Assembly (NCBI GenBank): GCA_020746105.1
Contig: CM036617.1
Location: 23,132,037 to 23,196,036 of the forward strand
Origin: Trogon surrucura
Lineage: Eukaryota > Chordata > Aves > Trogoniformes > Trogonidae
DNA length: 64,000 nt
Direction of reading: 5' to 3'
The position numbers and the translations under genes were made by a program. The notes beneath the pieces were generated by a model, which made no database searches, was not told the DNA's origin, and saw nothing but the letters and a program-made list of their open reading frames with translations. Of the stretch, positions 49,806-60,643 are shown piece by piece (the stretch's first letter is position 1; each line of letters opens with the position of its first letter).

Positions 49806-51408
49806 GTAAGACTCCTGATTTATTCCAGCACAAAACTAGAGGCATATGTGGTTTTTTTCATAACCATATAAAGCACACACACACACACAGACCCTACATA
49901 CATTATCCCCTGGGGAGGACAGGAAAAAAAAAGACATGCTTTCCTTAGACAAATGGAATTGAAGAAATAGGAAGAAGAAATAATGAACTGTATGTTGAAT
50001 GCAGTGAAATCAATATGCTTGTAAAATATTAAGTGTTCTTAATGTAATATTAAAAAGGGGTACATTTCCTTTGAAGTGAAAAAATAGTTCTAAACAGTGT
50101 CATTTGAATAATTTAATTTTCAGGAAATGTGCAGGAAAAGTATTGCTGCATGTGATTAATGTGGGTGTCTGTGGTGCATCCCTGAAATGACTTTTTAAAG
50201 GAGCTTATGATAGAGCTGGAAGGGATCCCCTGTGACACAGAATTAAGTTCCCTGCTGCCACAGACACCTCTGTAGCCCAAGACACACATTTATCAAACTC
50301 CTATGAAGATACTTTGAGTGCATTCTGAAGGGAGGCTTCCTCCAAAGCACCAGCTCTCAGATGGCAAGAAAACATCTGTTTTATAACCAGTATATTTGTT
50401 CTTTTATTTGAATAGCTTAAACTTTCAAGCTGTAAAGGAAAGTTGTAGTTGTTCTTGTCTGTTCTGTTCTGAACTAAGCCAGGCAAGGTGTTTCAGCCTC
50501 ACTTGATGCATCCCGGGATGGCATTTGCCTGACTCGTGACAGTACCATGCTGTCAATGACTCAGTCATGCTATGATTGACTGCTCCAACCTGCATTTTCT
50601 CTGTTATTTCCAGTTTATAACAGAAAAACTTGTGCTTAGTCCCCAGGCACATGACCGTGGTATCACAGCTGTCATATGTTGACATGTGTTGCTGAATGTC
50701 ACCATAACTTGGTCTTCAACTCACAGAATGAAACTCCTGTCTCCTCTATCTAGTTCCTTACCTACTTCATAATTCTTACATTAATTTCTGTTTTGGCTCC
50801 TTAAGAATTCTGTTAATAACACTTTAACAAAGAAATCAGTTCTTCCCTGTTCCTCCTCGTTAAAATATCAATCACATGTATCAACTTAAATAATATTTAA
50901 ATATTATTTAGATTTATAACCTTGACCCAAGCAGCACGAGGTGCATGATGTACCTTTGGGTAAATCTTACCAATCATACTTTCCATCGTCCTACGTGCCT
51001 GTTGTCTCTTATTATCGCTTTGTGTTTGTTCTGACACTTGGCCTTGTCTTGTATGAAAGTGATACATTCAGTCTACAGTTTTCTTAGTCCCTTCATCATA
51101 GACATTGTACGTAATATTCTCAGAGTAGTTGTTTAGTAACAAATACAGCTTTATACTTAACTAGGCAGGAGCATTGAGATAAAAATTTCCTTTTGTGGAG
51201 TGCTGAAAGGACATGCAGCTTTTTTAACTTTATCTGTCTTAAATCTCAATGTGTTACCAATATTTGACTTGCATGTTTACCTCGCCAGTTGAAATTCCTT
51301 TTGATTTCTGTTTTAGCTGAGGTTGGATGAGAGAGGTCTAAGGGATGATGATTCTCTAAGTCCTAACTTTCAATGCATTAAATGTTTCTGTTCTGTTCTG
51401 TCATGTAG
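49806..51408 (+). other. WASF3: WASF3 intron, 1.6 kb
   Basis: GT-AG intron with a short (CA)n run at about 49,874-49,890. Nothing else was recognised. Confidence 0.8.
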
Positions 51409-51779
51409 GATACTTCCAGCTCAGATGGTGGATTATTACAGTCCTTCAGGTCCTCCTCCTCCTCCTCCTCCCCCTATGATTCCCTCAGCACAAACTGCAT
51501 TTGTTAGTCCCCTGCAGCTTCCTGTGCCACCTTCCCATCCTGGTTTGGTGACCAGCTCCACACATGCAGCTGCTCATCCTCCTCCTTCCAGTGGGCTTGT
51601 TGTTGCTGCGCCCCCTCCTCCCGGCCCCCCTCCTCCTCCTCCAGCCCCTCCTGCTGCAGGTTCATCCCTCTCCTCCTCCCCCATGCACGCTCCTCCAGCT
51701 GCCCAGGCAAAACGCCACGAACCCACGCAGCCACCAGTGAGTGATGCGCGGAGCGATCTTCTGGCCGCCATTCGGATGG
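51409..51779 (+). CDS. WASF3: WASF3 coding exon 7: polyproline region and first half of WH2
   Basis: Encodes residues 327-450 plus one base of codon 451. It contains SGPPPPPPPPMIPSAQTAFV and a second Pro run (APPPPGPPPPPPAPP), which recruit profilin-actin and SH3 proteins. It ends with DARSDLLAAIRMG, the amphipathic helix of the WH2 (verprolin homology) domain that binds G-actin. The donor ATGG|GTAAGG splits the WH2 just before its LKKV motif. The frame stays open into the intron, so a longer ORF here is read-through. Confidence 0.97.
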
Positions 51780-52533
51780 GTAAGGGGAAACTGCGTTTTG
51801 GAAGTTTCCTTCCAGCAGGGAAAAGTATTAACCACAGGTACCACACACACCTACTCTTAACATTTGTCAGCCCCAACTTTGGATCTTCTTGTTGCTTAAA
51901 GATGCACAACTTTGTCATACATTTGGGTTGGAAGAGACCTTTAAGATCATTGAGCCCAACCGTTAACGTAGCACTGCCAGGTCCACCCCTGAAACACATC
52001 TGCACACACATAATCTACCACATCCACACAGGCATCTGCTTTTGTGGACGCAGGCACATGAAAACAGTACTTATATAAACTAGCCAGTAGATGTACGTGG
52101 GTTTTTGCTTCTGTTCAGAACTGAGTTATCCAACATCAGCCTTCAGCCCACTGATATTTATTCCCCAGTGACTGATGGCTGTTCCTGACTTTTTTTTTTA
52201 AAATATGGAGCTGTAGGTCTAATGGTATTTCCAAATACAACTCTCATCTTCAGATGAAAAGGACCCATACAGTCTTGAAAATTTATTTTTAACATATCGT
52301 TGGCAGTTTCAGGAGACTTAGAAGTATTTAGTCTCTGAGAATGGATTCCAGTCTGCCTTTTTAATCTGTCTTCCTTGCTCAGGAAGGTCTCAAACTCAGA
52401 AACTCAGTGGTTTCTTTTTTTTTTTTTTTTCTTCTTCCTCAGTGTATTTGTTATAATAAAGAAACCAACTTGCAAATATGAAATCTAAAATCTCTTTTGT
52501 GGAAACTTTGTCTGAGAGTCCTTGTCTCTACAG
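51780..52533 (+). other. WASF3: WASF3 last intron, 0.75 kb, with CR1 tail
   Basis: GT-AG intron splitting the WH2 coding sequence. It holds the CR1 tail listed separately and a T-run at 52,413-52,430 upstream of the acceptor. Confidence 0.85.
51915..52055 (-). mobile_element. CR1 3'-end remnant in the last intron
   Basis: CATACATTTGGGTTGGAAGA then GACCTTTAAGATCATTGAGC and CCAACCGTTAACGTAGCACT: an antisense CR1 tail close to, but not disrupting, the exon 7 donor. Confidence 0.8.
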
Positions 52534-52691
52534 GAATTCAGCTGAAAAAGGTGCAGGAGCAACGTGAACAAGAAGCAAAGCGAGAGCCTGTTGGAAATGA
52601 TGTGGCCACCATCCTCTCACGACGCATTGCCGTGGAATACAGCGATTCGGACGACGATTCAGAGTTCGATGAGAATGATTGGTCAGATTGA
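52534..52691 (+). CDS. WASF3: WASF3 coding exon 8: WH2 end, central and acidic regions, stop
   Basis: Encodes residues 451-502 and TGA. It has the WH2 LKKV motif ([12 protein letters not shown]), the central helix ([20 protein letters not shown]) that contacts Arp2/3 and is held inactive in the complex, and the acidic tail [13 protein letters not shown] with the essential Trp500. Tyr486 (VEYSD) is a conserved phosphorylation site. The acceptor is TTGTCTCTACAG. All functional residues of the VCA module are present. Confidence 0.97.
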
Positions 52692-54168
52692 ACCCGGTCT
52701 GAGCCCAGTGGCTCATTGAAGTTCGTTAAACATTTGGCTTCAGTGACTGCTTTCTTAGCAAGGTGTAAAACAGGACGTTGGCATATATTAAGGCTAGCAA
52801 TCGAAGTACAGAAATTGAATTGGTATTATTCAGAATGCTGTAGCGTAGCGACTCTGGTAATAACGACGTGATTATGCTTACGCAGATCGGAAACTTGTCT
52901 TACTTTCAGTATTTACCACATTGTACTTAAGTGCCACTAAATGTAGCAAATCATGTACTGCGTGCAAAATATGCTGCAGTTGTTACACTGTTACAAAACC
53001 AGCATTTTATTTTACTTTCATGATCTTGAAGGGATAAAATATATTTTTTTGACTTTACATTTTATTCTTTTAATTCTGTAGGCAATGTAGGTACTTGTGA
53101 ATTGGTCTGTTTTTTAGTCTCTGAGGGCAGTTAACTGACAGAATGAAGCGATGGGTTCCATAAATACAACTTCCAGCTTTTTTATTAGTTACTAATTATG
53201 TCCACCTTAGTCTATTTTGAATCACTTCTGAGCTTGTTTTTTTGCGTACAGAATTGATTTTATGGATTTTTTTTTTTTAAATCTTAAAAATGTAGCATAT
53301 ATGCTTTGAAGAATGAATCCAGATGATCCAAAATTAATATTTTGGGAGTGGGCTGTGTAAGTTTGTAACAGTAGCAGCTGCTTGTTGGGTGCTGGGGGAG
53401 TCTCAGGTAGGTAGTGGCTGCATGTCTGTGTTACAAACGAAATCTAAAATACCTGTAGAGCTTTTCAGTTCTACAATACAAATCAACTAGATGCAAAGAT
53501 GGACTCTACTGAAGCCATACGGTTATTGCAGTGGAAATGTTACTCTGTGATTACTAAAGGTTGGAGCAGTCCAGATGTAGTGATGGGATCCATGTCCCAA
53601 GTACTAAACTGGTTCTGTGTGCCTGTAGGTATAAATGTTTGTAAATAAGTTTCATTGCTGTTGATTTGTACATGTACACTCAGGACAGATGGTTTTCAGT
53701 TTCCTGTAGCAGGTTTATTCAAAACTTCAAATGTGTTTCTTTCCCAGTACATCCTGTGGATAAAACATGGGCAGTTAAAGCGGTTTTAATGGCTGTTTAG
53801 GTACTCTGCCATATACATACACACTTGTTTTCTCCTTCCCTGAGAACAGTTGCTGCCATACGATCTGCTTTGGCTGTCTCTGCTTTAAAAGTAATTCCTT
53901 TCCCCTCCACCCCCCCCCACATTACAGTATTGAAATGTTTTTATTTTGGGGTTTTTTTTTTCTCTTTTCTGAACTGACAGTCAGGCTGCTGCTTTGCCTA
54001 ATGAGGCTTTTAGAAATTTATTCATAGCAGAGGAAGAGTTCTTTCCTTCCCAGATTACAGTTTTAATCTTTGTAACTGAAGTCTATGTAATTTAAGGTCT
54101 AACATTCGGTAAAGCTCCTTTGTTCTATGAGGCCCTGTCTGTTCTTAAAAAAAAAAAAAAGTATGTAA

Positions 54169-54174
54169 AATAAA
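54169..54174 (+). terminator. WASF3: Candidate WASF3 poly(A) signal
   Basis: AATAAA in GTAAAATAAAAAGAG, about 1.5 kb after the stop codon, shortly after an A-run at 54,147-54,160. Possible proximal site. Confidence 0.4.
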
Positions 54175-54978
54175 AAGAGAAATGAAAGATAATTATGTAA
54201 CACAAGGTAATTGTCTTATACAATTGACAGTTTTAGTCCTGGCAGTGTAACAGCCTAACACGTTGTTTGCATGCAAACTCTTGGCTGCTGCGTTGCTGTT
54301 CAATCAGCGTGTGATTTTTCAGTCTGTGGTGACTGTCTTTATGGCGGGGTGGTGAGACACTGCCTCAGTGCTGGTGTTAAAGCTTATCATGAAATGTACA
54401 GCCCGGATCAGCGTAACAGTGAGCAACTGCAGCTCGTGGTCACTGGTGGCAGTCGAAGGTTTCTCCATGTCAGCTGCAGCTGGTTTCATCTTTGCCTTAA
54501 AATACAGCTCCGAAGTTTGCTTCATTTTGTGTCCCAGGGCCTGAGGTCTGTGCGTCCAGCAACGGGATTCAGGCCAAAACCTGAAGATGGGTTTTTGTCA
54601 CTGGATAAGAGATGGTTTGCTCTGATGGTCACGGTCTGCCAGCACTGTGGAGAGGTCAGCTGAAAGTGGAACCGGGACTGCAGCGCTGCGTTGCTGCGCA
54701 AGGGGAAGAGCGCTCTCAAGTGTTCTTTTAATACCTGCTGAAACGAAATATCTCAGCAGAAAATTATTTCCGATGAAATTTGATATGAGAGAAGATATAT
54801 TTTATGAGCACAAGGTGGGTGTGTCTGAAATTTTGTAATTTGTGTTAACTTTAATTAATAATCATTAAAAAAAAGCAAACAGTTGTGACCAGTTAAGGTA
54901 GTGTAGATTTTTCAGTCATAGCAGCCAAGCTGTTTTCCTTAACTTGCAATGTTGTCATCTTCCTTTTGGTATTTTATT

Positions 54979-54984
54979 AATAAA
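54979..54984 (+). terminator. WASF3: Candidate WASF3 poly(A) signal
   Basis: AATAAA in TTATTAATAAAATGTG, about 2.3 kb after the stop codon. Confidence 0.45.
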
Positions 54985-55073
54985 ATGTGAATTGAATTTA
55001 GTGATGTAAACTAAACATTACCCCAGGCTGGTTTTTATCAGTTTTATCATACTTTGGGTTGTGAACAGATATG

Positions 55074-55079
55074 AATAAA
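55074..55079 (+). terminator. WASF3: Candidate distal WASF3 poly(A) signal
   Basis: AATAAA in ATATGAATAAAATATC, the last signal before the CR1 block that begins about 55,110. Confidence 0.4.
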
Positions 55080-55109
55080 ATATCACATTTGAGCCTTTCT
55101 TCACTTAGA

Positions 55110-56935
55110 TTAGTAAGATTTTACTAAGGGTAGACTCGATACCCTCACCCAGGTCATCAGTAAAGATGCTGAACAGGACTGGGCCCAGTACTGATCCCTG
55201 GCGGACACCACTGGTCACTGGACACCAGCTGGATGCAGCACCATTCACCAATGCTCTCTGGGCCCGGTCATCCAAACAGTTTTTTACCCACCAAAGGGTG
55301 CACCCGTCCAAGCCATGGGCTGCCAGCTTTTCCAGGAGGATGCTGTGGGAGACTGTGTCAAAGGCTTTGCTGAAATCAAGGTAGACCACACGCACAGCCT
55401 TCCCCTCATCCACTAGGTGAGTCACCCAGTCATAGAAGGAGATGAGACTGGTCAGGCAGGACCTTCGTTTCCTAAACCCACGTTGGCTGGGCCTGATCCC
55501 CTGGTTGTCTTCTACACGCCGCTTGACGGCACTCAGGATGATCCGTTCCATAACCCTGCCAGGCACCAAGGTCAGGCTGACAGGCCTATAGTTCCCCGGG
55601 TCCTCCTTCTGGCCCTTCTTAGGGATAGGTGTCACCATGGCCAACCTCCAGTCATCTGGGACCTCCCCAGTTAGCCAGGATTGGTGATAAATGATGGAGA
55701 ACGGCTTAGACAGTTCTTCCGCCAGCTCCCTCAGCACTCTAGGATGAATCCCATCCTGAGCCATGGTCTTGTTGGGATCCAGCTGGCACAGCAGGTCACT
55801 ACCTCCTTCTGGATTACAGGAGGGGTATTCTTTTCCCCATCCCTGTCTACCAACTCAGGAGTCGACTGTCCTGAGGACAGTCTTCCTGTTGAAGACTAAG
55901 GCAAAGAACGTATTAAGCACCTCAGCCTTTTCCTCATCTTCTATTGCTATGTTCCCCCCCTTATCCAATAAGGAGCGGAGATTCTCCCTGACCCTCCTTT
56001 TGTTATTAATGTATTTATAAAAGCACTTTTTGTTATCCTTTACAGAGATGGCCAAATTAAGTTCTAACTGAGGTTTCGCTTCTCTAATTCTCTTTCTACG
56101 TGAACTCACAATATCTTTAAATGCTTCCTGATTCACCTACCCCTTTTTCCAGAGTTGATACACTCTTTTTTTTCTGAGTTCTTGCAAAAGCTCCCTGCTC
56201 AACCACATTGGCCTTCTTCCCTGACAGCTCATTTTACGGCTCATGGGGATGGCTCACTCCTGTGTCTTCGTAATTTCATTCTTAAAGTAAGCCCAGCCTT
56301 CCTGGACCTCTTTATTTTTAAGGGACGATTCCCAAGAGATTCTTCAAACCAGCGTCCTGAATAGTCCAAAGTCAGGCCTCTGGAAGTCCAAGGTAAGAGG
56401 TTTTGCTGATGACCTTCCTAACTTCACCAATATTGAAAATTCTATCGTATCATGGTCACTATGGCCAAGGAGCCCTCCGACCACCACATCTTCCACCAGC
56501 CCTTCCCTGTTCATAAACAGTAGGTCTAGCAGGGCTACCCTGGTAGGCTCACTGACCAGCTGCAACAGGAAGTTGTCATCCACCCATTCCAATAACCTGG
56601 ACTGCCCTCTCTCTGCTGTGTTGTACTTCCAGCAGATACCTGGTAAGTTCAAGTCCCCCATGAGAACCAGGGCTAGTGAATGTGAGACATCTCTAAGTTG
56701 TTCAAAGAATGCCTCATCAGTGTCTTTATCCTGGTCAGATGGTCTGTAGCAGACTCCCACTGGAATATCAGTCTCATCGGCCTTCCCCTTTATCCTTAAC
56801 CATAAACACTCCCCCTTTATGTGCCTAACATTGAATTCTAGGCAGTCAAAGCACTCCTTAACATATAACACTACCCCCACCACCTCTCTTTCCTTCCCCA
56901 TCTCTTCTAAAGAGCCTGTAGCCATTAAAAACAGA
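55110..56935 (-). mobile_element. CR1 fragment lacking both ends
   Basis: Antisense CR1 spanning part of the endonuclease and most of the reverse transcriptase. Open blocks: 55,764-55,105 ([34 protein letters not shown]), 56,136-55,855 (NTFFALVF region) and 56,930-56,344 (endonuclease with GDLNLPGICW and GHSDHDTIEF). Frameshifts separate the blocks. The 5' end is cut inside the endonuclease at NGYRLFRRDG. Unusually the 3' end is also missing: the frame stops right where the catalytic FADD box should follow (STLSK, then unrelated sequence). This needs a later deletion or rearrangement, not simple 5' truncation. Confidence 0.9.
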
Positions 56936-57290
56936 ACACCTTCCCCCATCCCTCCCTTCTTCCCGGTTTCTCCACCTCCTCCCCCGAGCGGTGCAGGACT
57001 CTTCACTCTTCCCCAGGGCCATTGTGGGGTCCCTCTCACGGGAGACAAGCTTCACGCTCTCTTCTCCGCATGAGTCGTCCCATGAAGGGCAATTCATCAC
57101 AAACCTGGGGAAGAATTCATCACATGTCTTCCAAGACGAAGACATGCACCGGTAGCCGAGAAAACCCGTGTCTCCAAAGGCTCTCTAGGCAGCACGTTTG
57201 AGTCCATTCCACTCAAACAAGGGTCCCTTGAAAGCCTCCTTTGAGGGGAAGAACAATGCCAGATGACACTGGATGGCCACTCCACTGGCC
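56936..57290 (-). mobile_element. Partial LTR of the same family as the 8.5-9.6 kb element
   Basis: It shares with the first LTR the order CACCTTCCC, CCCTTCTTCC, a GCAG/GTGCAGG-type GC segment, CACTCTTCC, GGCCATTG[TG]GGGTCCCTCTCAC and CACGCTCTCTTCTCC. It is joined directly to the 5' end of the CR1 block at about 56,936. The right boundary is vague; similarity fades after about 57,130. Confidence 0.6.
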
Positions 57291-57467
57291 GCTCAAAAGC
57301 ATTGCCTGCTTACAGCTAACCAGCAACACACTTGAGTTCTATGTGTTTCATTTACGTAGGGAATTTGTCTCAATTACAACTCCCCAACCTCTCTTCCTCT
57401 GAGGGCTTTTGTTCTCCCCACTGGTCAGATCACATCCAGTAAAACAAGCAAGCAGTAGAAAGCATCT

Positions 57468-57697
57468 TCAGTTGAACAGCTCCTTCTCCCAGAGGATCTC
57501 CCAGTAATTCACTCCTTGCTCCAAGGCGAACTCGCAGAGCGTGTAGTGGCGCACGGAGTTGTGGCACTGGGCCACGCCCAGGGAGTTGTCGCCCTGGTTG
57601 GGGAAGCCCTGGCGGCAGGCGAAGTAGTAGGTGGTCACTTGGTTGAAGCAGACATTCTTGCTGCGGAGCTGCTTCTGCCGCTTCAGGATGGAGGTGG
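57468..57697 (-). pseudogene. CSRNP-family exon-like remnant
   Basis: A GC-rich block encodes 75 residues to a TGA. It resembles the conserved N-terminal domain of the CSRNP/AXUD1 nuclear proteins: SILKRQKQLRSKNV, TYYFACRQGF, GDNSLGVAQ, HNSVRHYTLCEFALEQG, then WEILWEKELFN. It begins after a good acceptor (TTGGCTTCCCCCCGCAG) and enters in phase 1. Positions that are Arg in the family as I recall it are Cys or Trp here (VCF, ACRQGF, AQCHNS, WEILWE), which is what CpG decay of CGN codons gives. A few residues are missing in the TSVPSQGG area, and the stop comes soon after, so the cysteine-rich domain is absent. It is either an unprocessed pseudogene fragment or the last exon of a diverged gene; I favour pseudogene. 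Confidence 0.6.
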
Positions 57698-58142
57698 CTG
57701 CGGGGGGAAGCCAAGGAAAGGGTGTTAGGAGGGAAAAAAAAAAAACCCTCAGGGGTCCCATGGCGATGCCCTGGAGAGCAGATTTCTGCTCCCAGGAGTG
57801 GGTCAGGCCGCGCTCTTACCCCAGATGCCACCTTGGCCAGCTCTGACAATCTCCAACCCCACCTGGCCATCATCACCTCAAAATATCTCAGTAGGACTGA
57901 ATGTCTGGAGGGGGAGAGAAAAGGCCCAGGATGGACCTTGGGGTCTAATATTTCAAATTCCCAGGGTCTGGCACCACCCAGATGCATGGGACCTTGCTTG
58001 TCACCCCAACTGGGTTATAAGGGATGGAAAGGGGAAGAGTAGAGTCAGCTCCACGTCCAGGGGAAGGACAGAACCAGCCCCACATCCAGGGGAAGGACCC
58101 ATACAATAAACCCCCAAAAGGTAAAATCTGACAACGAAGACA
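57698..58142. other. GC-rich stretch with short direct repeat
   Basis: Sequence upstream (on the minus strand) of the CSRNP-like exon. An A-run lies at 57,734-57,744. At about 58,047-58,099 a 28-bp unit (CCAC[GA]TCCAGGGGAAGGAC) occurs twice. I recognise no exon. Confidence 0.45.
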
Positions 58143-58304
58143 GTTGTGCAAAAACTCCAGGACAAACTGAACAGTGGTCACATAGAAGAAGTCATTGTAC
58201 AGGCTGAAAATGAGCTTTCTCTGGCAAGAAAAATGCTACAGTGGAAACCATGGGAGCCTCTAGTTGAAGAACCTCCTTCTGACCAGTGGAGATGACCAAG
58301 ATAA
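58143..58304 (+). pseudogene. NDUFA5 C-terminal pseudogene fragment, probably processed
   Basis: The frame from 58,143 reads [20 protein letters not shown], then [20 protein letters not shown] and [10 protein letters not shown] before TGA. This is the C-terminus of mitochondrial complex I subunit NDUFA5 (B13). The final WKWPI is broken: TGG became TGA at 58,293-58,295, and the ancestral stop is probably TAA at 58,302. Upstream text (about 58,120-58,142) still looks related but is out of frame, and the N-terminal half is gone. No acceptor precedes it. It is a retro-copied fragment, not a gene. Confidence 0.82.
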
Positions 58305-60565
58305 TTTCCAAAAATGGTGTAACTTCTTAAAGTTCCCTTCTCTTCCAGATGGTATTGCTTGCCAACACCTACTCGAAGCCTTTCCCAGTGCACAGTACAC
58401 TCAAGTACGAGGAAAAAAGGATGTTTCCAGGCAGACAGAACTTTTCACCTGTTGAAGAGGCTGTGAGAGCATTCCCAACGACTGCGCAGTACCTGTCCTC
58501 TCTCGGGGTCGTTTCAGATCCTTTCCTCTGTTTTGAGGTGTGGACTACAGGGACCCCAGCTCACAACGGGTCACACAGTCCCATGTAAGATGTCCAGCAG
58601 CACACCTGGGCTGCAAATTAAACACGCCGTGTCTGCAGCACCCCTCAGCCATCACACTGCTTCGTTTGCTTTGTTAGTTTATGGAAATAAAGCATAGCAA
58701 TTATTCAGCAACAACTGGATTTGATCTCAATTATTAGCAGCTTCTCAAAGCCTTTTCTCAAGTTAGATACCTGTATCCTTTTCTAAACAGCATACTTGCC
58801 TCACCGTCTGTTTTTCTTAAAGGATTTCCCACAGGCCTTAACATTCTATTTCCCTACAAGAACAGCCTTTAGTTGTTAACCTGCCATCCCACTATAAATT
58901 AGAGGAGTTACAAGAACATGTTTCTTAAAAAGACAAAACCAAAATTAAACCAAACCACAACACAAAGCCACACCTCGGCTTTCACAAATTGCTTTTTGCA
59001 AATCTTGGGTAAAATCAGAGGGCTCTGCAACGCAAAAAGCACAGATGGATGGAACCCAACACCTACAGGAGAAAAAAAGAAAAAAACAAAACATCAAGTG
59101 TATGATGTCCCTTGCACACTTTGCATTTCTGTATCTTTACAAGCTTTTGCCACTGAAGTGCCTAGACAGAGACCCTTTCCTTTTCTATAAATCTTGGTGT
59201 TCCACCCATTTGCTAAGCTGTATGTTAGGAAGCTGACTGCCCAACGACATTCTTCATGACTCCATGTCACTCACGTACAAAAAAGGCCGTGAGCGGCACG
59301 ACATTCCTAACTCCAAATTGATCAACTAGCCCTGTCCCGACATGCTCATGGATCCTTCCAGCTGGGTTCCACTTGCAAACTGAGTCAGCACCTCCTCTAC
59401 TCCTCCATTCTACCCTGCCACAAAGACACAGAAGGCTCCACACTTGTAACACACTGCCCCAAAGCTGCACCCCGTGTGCATCTGTGAATCAAGAGCCACT
59501 TAAATTGAGGAATTTAAATTCAGGCAACTCTTCCTGTAATTTCCTCCAACATCCTGTTCCCCAACTCCTTTCCAACATTGTTATTCTCTTGCCCATTGTC
59601 TTCCAAAACATCCCCATCTAACGTGGCTTCTCAAAGATACCCACTACTACTCTGCAGTTATTTTACCCAATTCTCTCAAGAATTAGCTGGTGAATTTTAC
59701 CAAGCCTGGTTATTTTAAAATTACCTCACCTGTCTTGTTACCGGGCTGAATTCTCACCCCTCTGTCATTACTGCGAGCTGACTAGTTGTGATCCAATGGT
59801 CAGTAAACACAAAGCAAAAAAGGCGTGTGTGATTCTGAACTGTCCTCTCTGGTTTTTTTAAAACAAACAAGCCTGAAGACTGCGAGCCCAGCACCTGCAG
59901 CTCAGAAGCTGCTCTGCTGGAAGAGGCCTCCAACCTGAGAATGGTTATGAAATCAATAGTCAGCACAATTCATTTAGACTTTGGCGCTGCCTAGGTCCAG
60001 CTGAAGAAATGGGATATCTGAAAACGTATCTTAGTGTGTAAACTCTATCTCTGTCAGCTACTGGAGAGTTAAGGGTGACCATTTTCCTACTGAGCAAGTA
60101 CAAGAAATGTTAAAGCACCTTTAATTTTTGAGCAGCACCCGTGCAGATTATGCGTGTCGTTTCCCCACTGAGAATTTATTCAAAATAACCAAATTCCTCC
60201 TAAAGTATCAAGCCTAACATCATTGAAAAATTGTTTTCCTCTCAGCTACTGTTTACGCAAACACGAAAAAAACAACAGAAGAGATTCATGTTTTTCTTCA
60301 TCTCAATCTATGTATCTAATTTGTACAAGTCACCTGTAAAGAAAGAGAGATCCTACGTTTAACTATTCCTTTCCAGAAATTCCTACTGACTTCCAAACCG
60401 GGAGATGTTACAGAAAACTTTATAAATGTTAAGAAAAATCAATATATCTGAGCTGAACATCAGCCAACACATAAAAAGCTTTGTGCAGGACATGAACAAA
60501 ATCTTTCTCTGACCTGCTCCCCAACAAACCTCCAGTACAGACCCCCTGGAACTGAGCTGACCTAC
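58305..60565. other. Non-genic stretch
   Basis: No convincing exon or repeat. If the leftward gene at 60.6-64 kb is real, its remaining exons and 3' end should lie here or up to the CSRNP-like block. I could not pick out any with a compatible phase. Confidence 0.4.
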
Positions 60566-60643
60566 CAAGCCCTCCTTTGCTTGCTCAAATGCTTTCTTCT
60601 CTTCCTCTGTGAAAAACAGAGGCATCAGCTCCATTCTGAAATG
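60566..60643 (-). CDS. Exon of unidentified leftward gene, 78 bp
   Basis: Acceptor TTTCTGTCTTGCAG and donor GGCTTG|GTAGGT bound 26 codons: HFRMELMPLFFTEEEKKAFE and then QAKEGL. Only phase 0 is open throughout. The C-terminal half is a charged helix (EEEKKAFEQAKEG). I do not recognise the family. It shares strand and phase with two exons at 63.3-63.5 kb, which supports one transcript, but the next exon downstream was not found. Confidence 0.45.

Larger units (their letters stand above)
52692..55079 (+). other. WASF3: WASF3 3' untranslated region (end inferred)
   Basis: AT-rich sequence after the stop codon, without repeats, and of the kilobase length typical of WASF3. Possible ends are AATAAA at 54,169, 54,979 and 55,074. 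A CR1 copy begins about 30 bp after the last signal, so the UTR is unlikely to continue further. The 130-codon ORF at 54,271-54,663 shows no family features. Confidence 0.65.

Noticed and set aside
50205..50285. Possible further CR1 or MIR tail (GAGCTGGAAGGGATCCC)
   Set aside because: Only a few words resemble a CR1 3' end and the terminal octamer is absent. Not enough to call.
51504..52011. Minus-strand ORFs opposite WASF3 exon 7
   Set aside because: Antisense shadows of polyproline codons (Gly/Glu/Arg-rich), with no family features.
51323..52078. 251-codon + strand ORF as a separate gene
   Set aside because: It is WASF3 exon 7 (51,409-51,779) read through both splice sites into intron sequence and a CR1 tail.
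57430..57987. 185-codon minus ORF overlapping the CSRNP-like block
   Set aside because: It uses a different frame from the CSRNP-like reading and is Pro/Arg/Leu-rich, typical of a shadow in GC-rich DNA.
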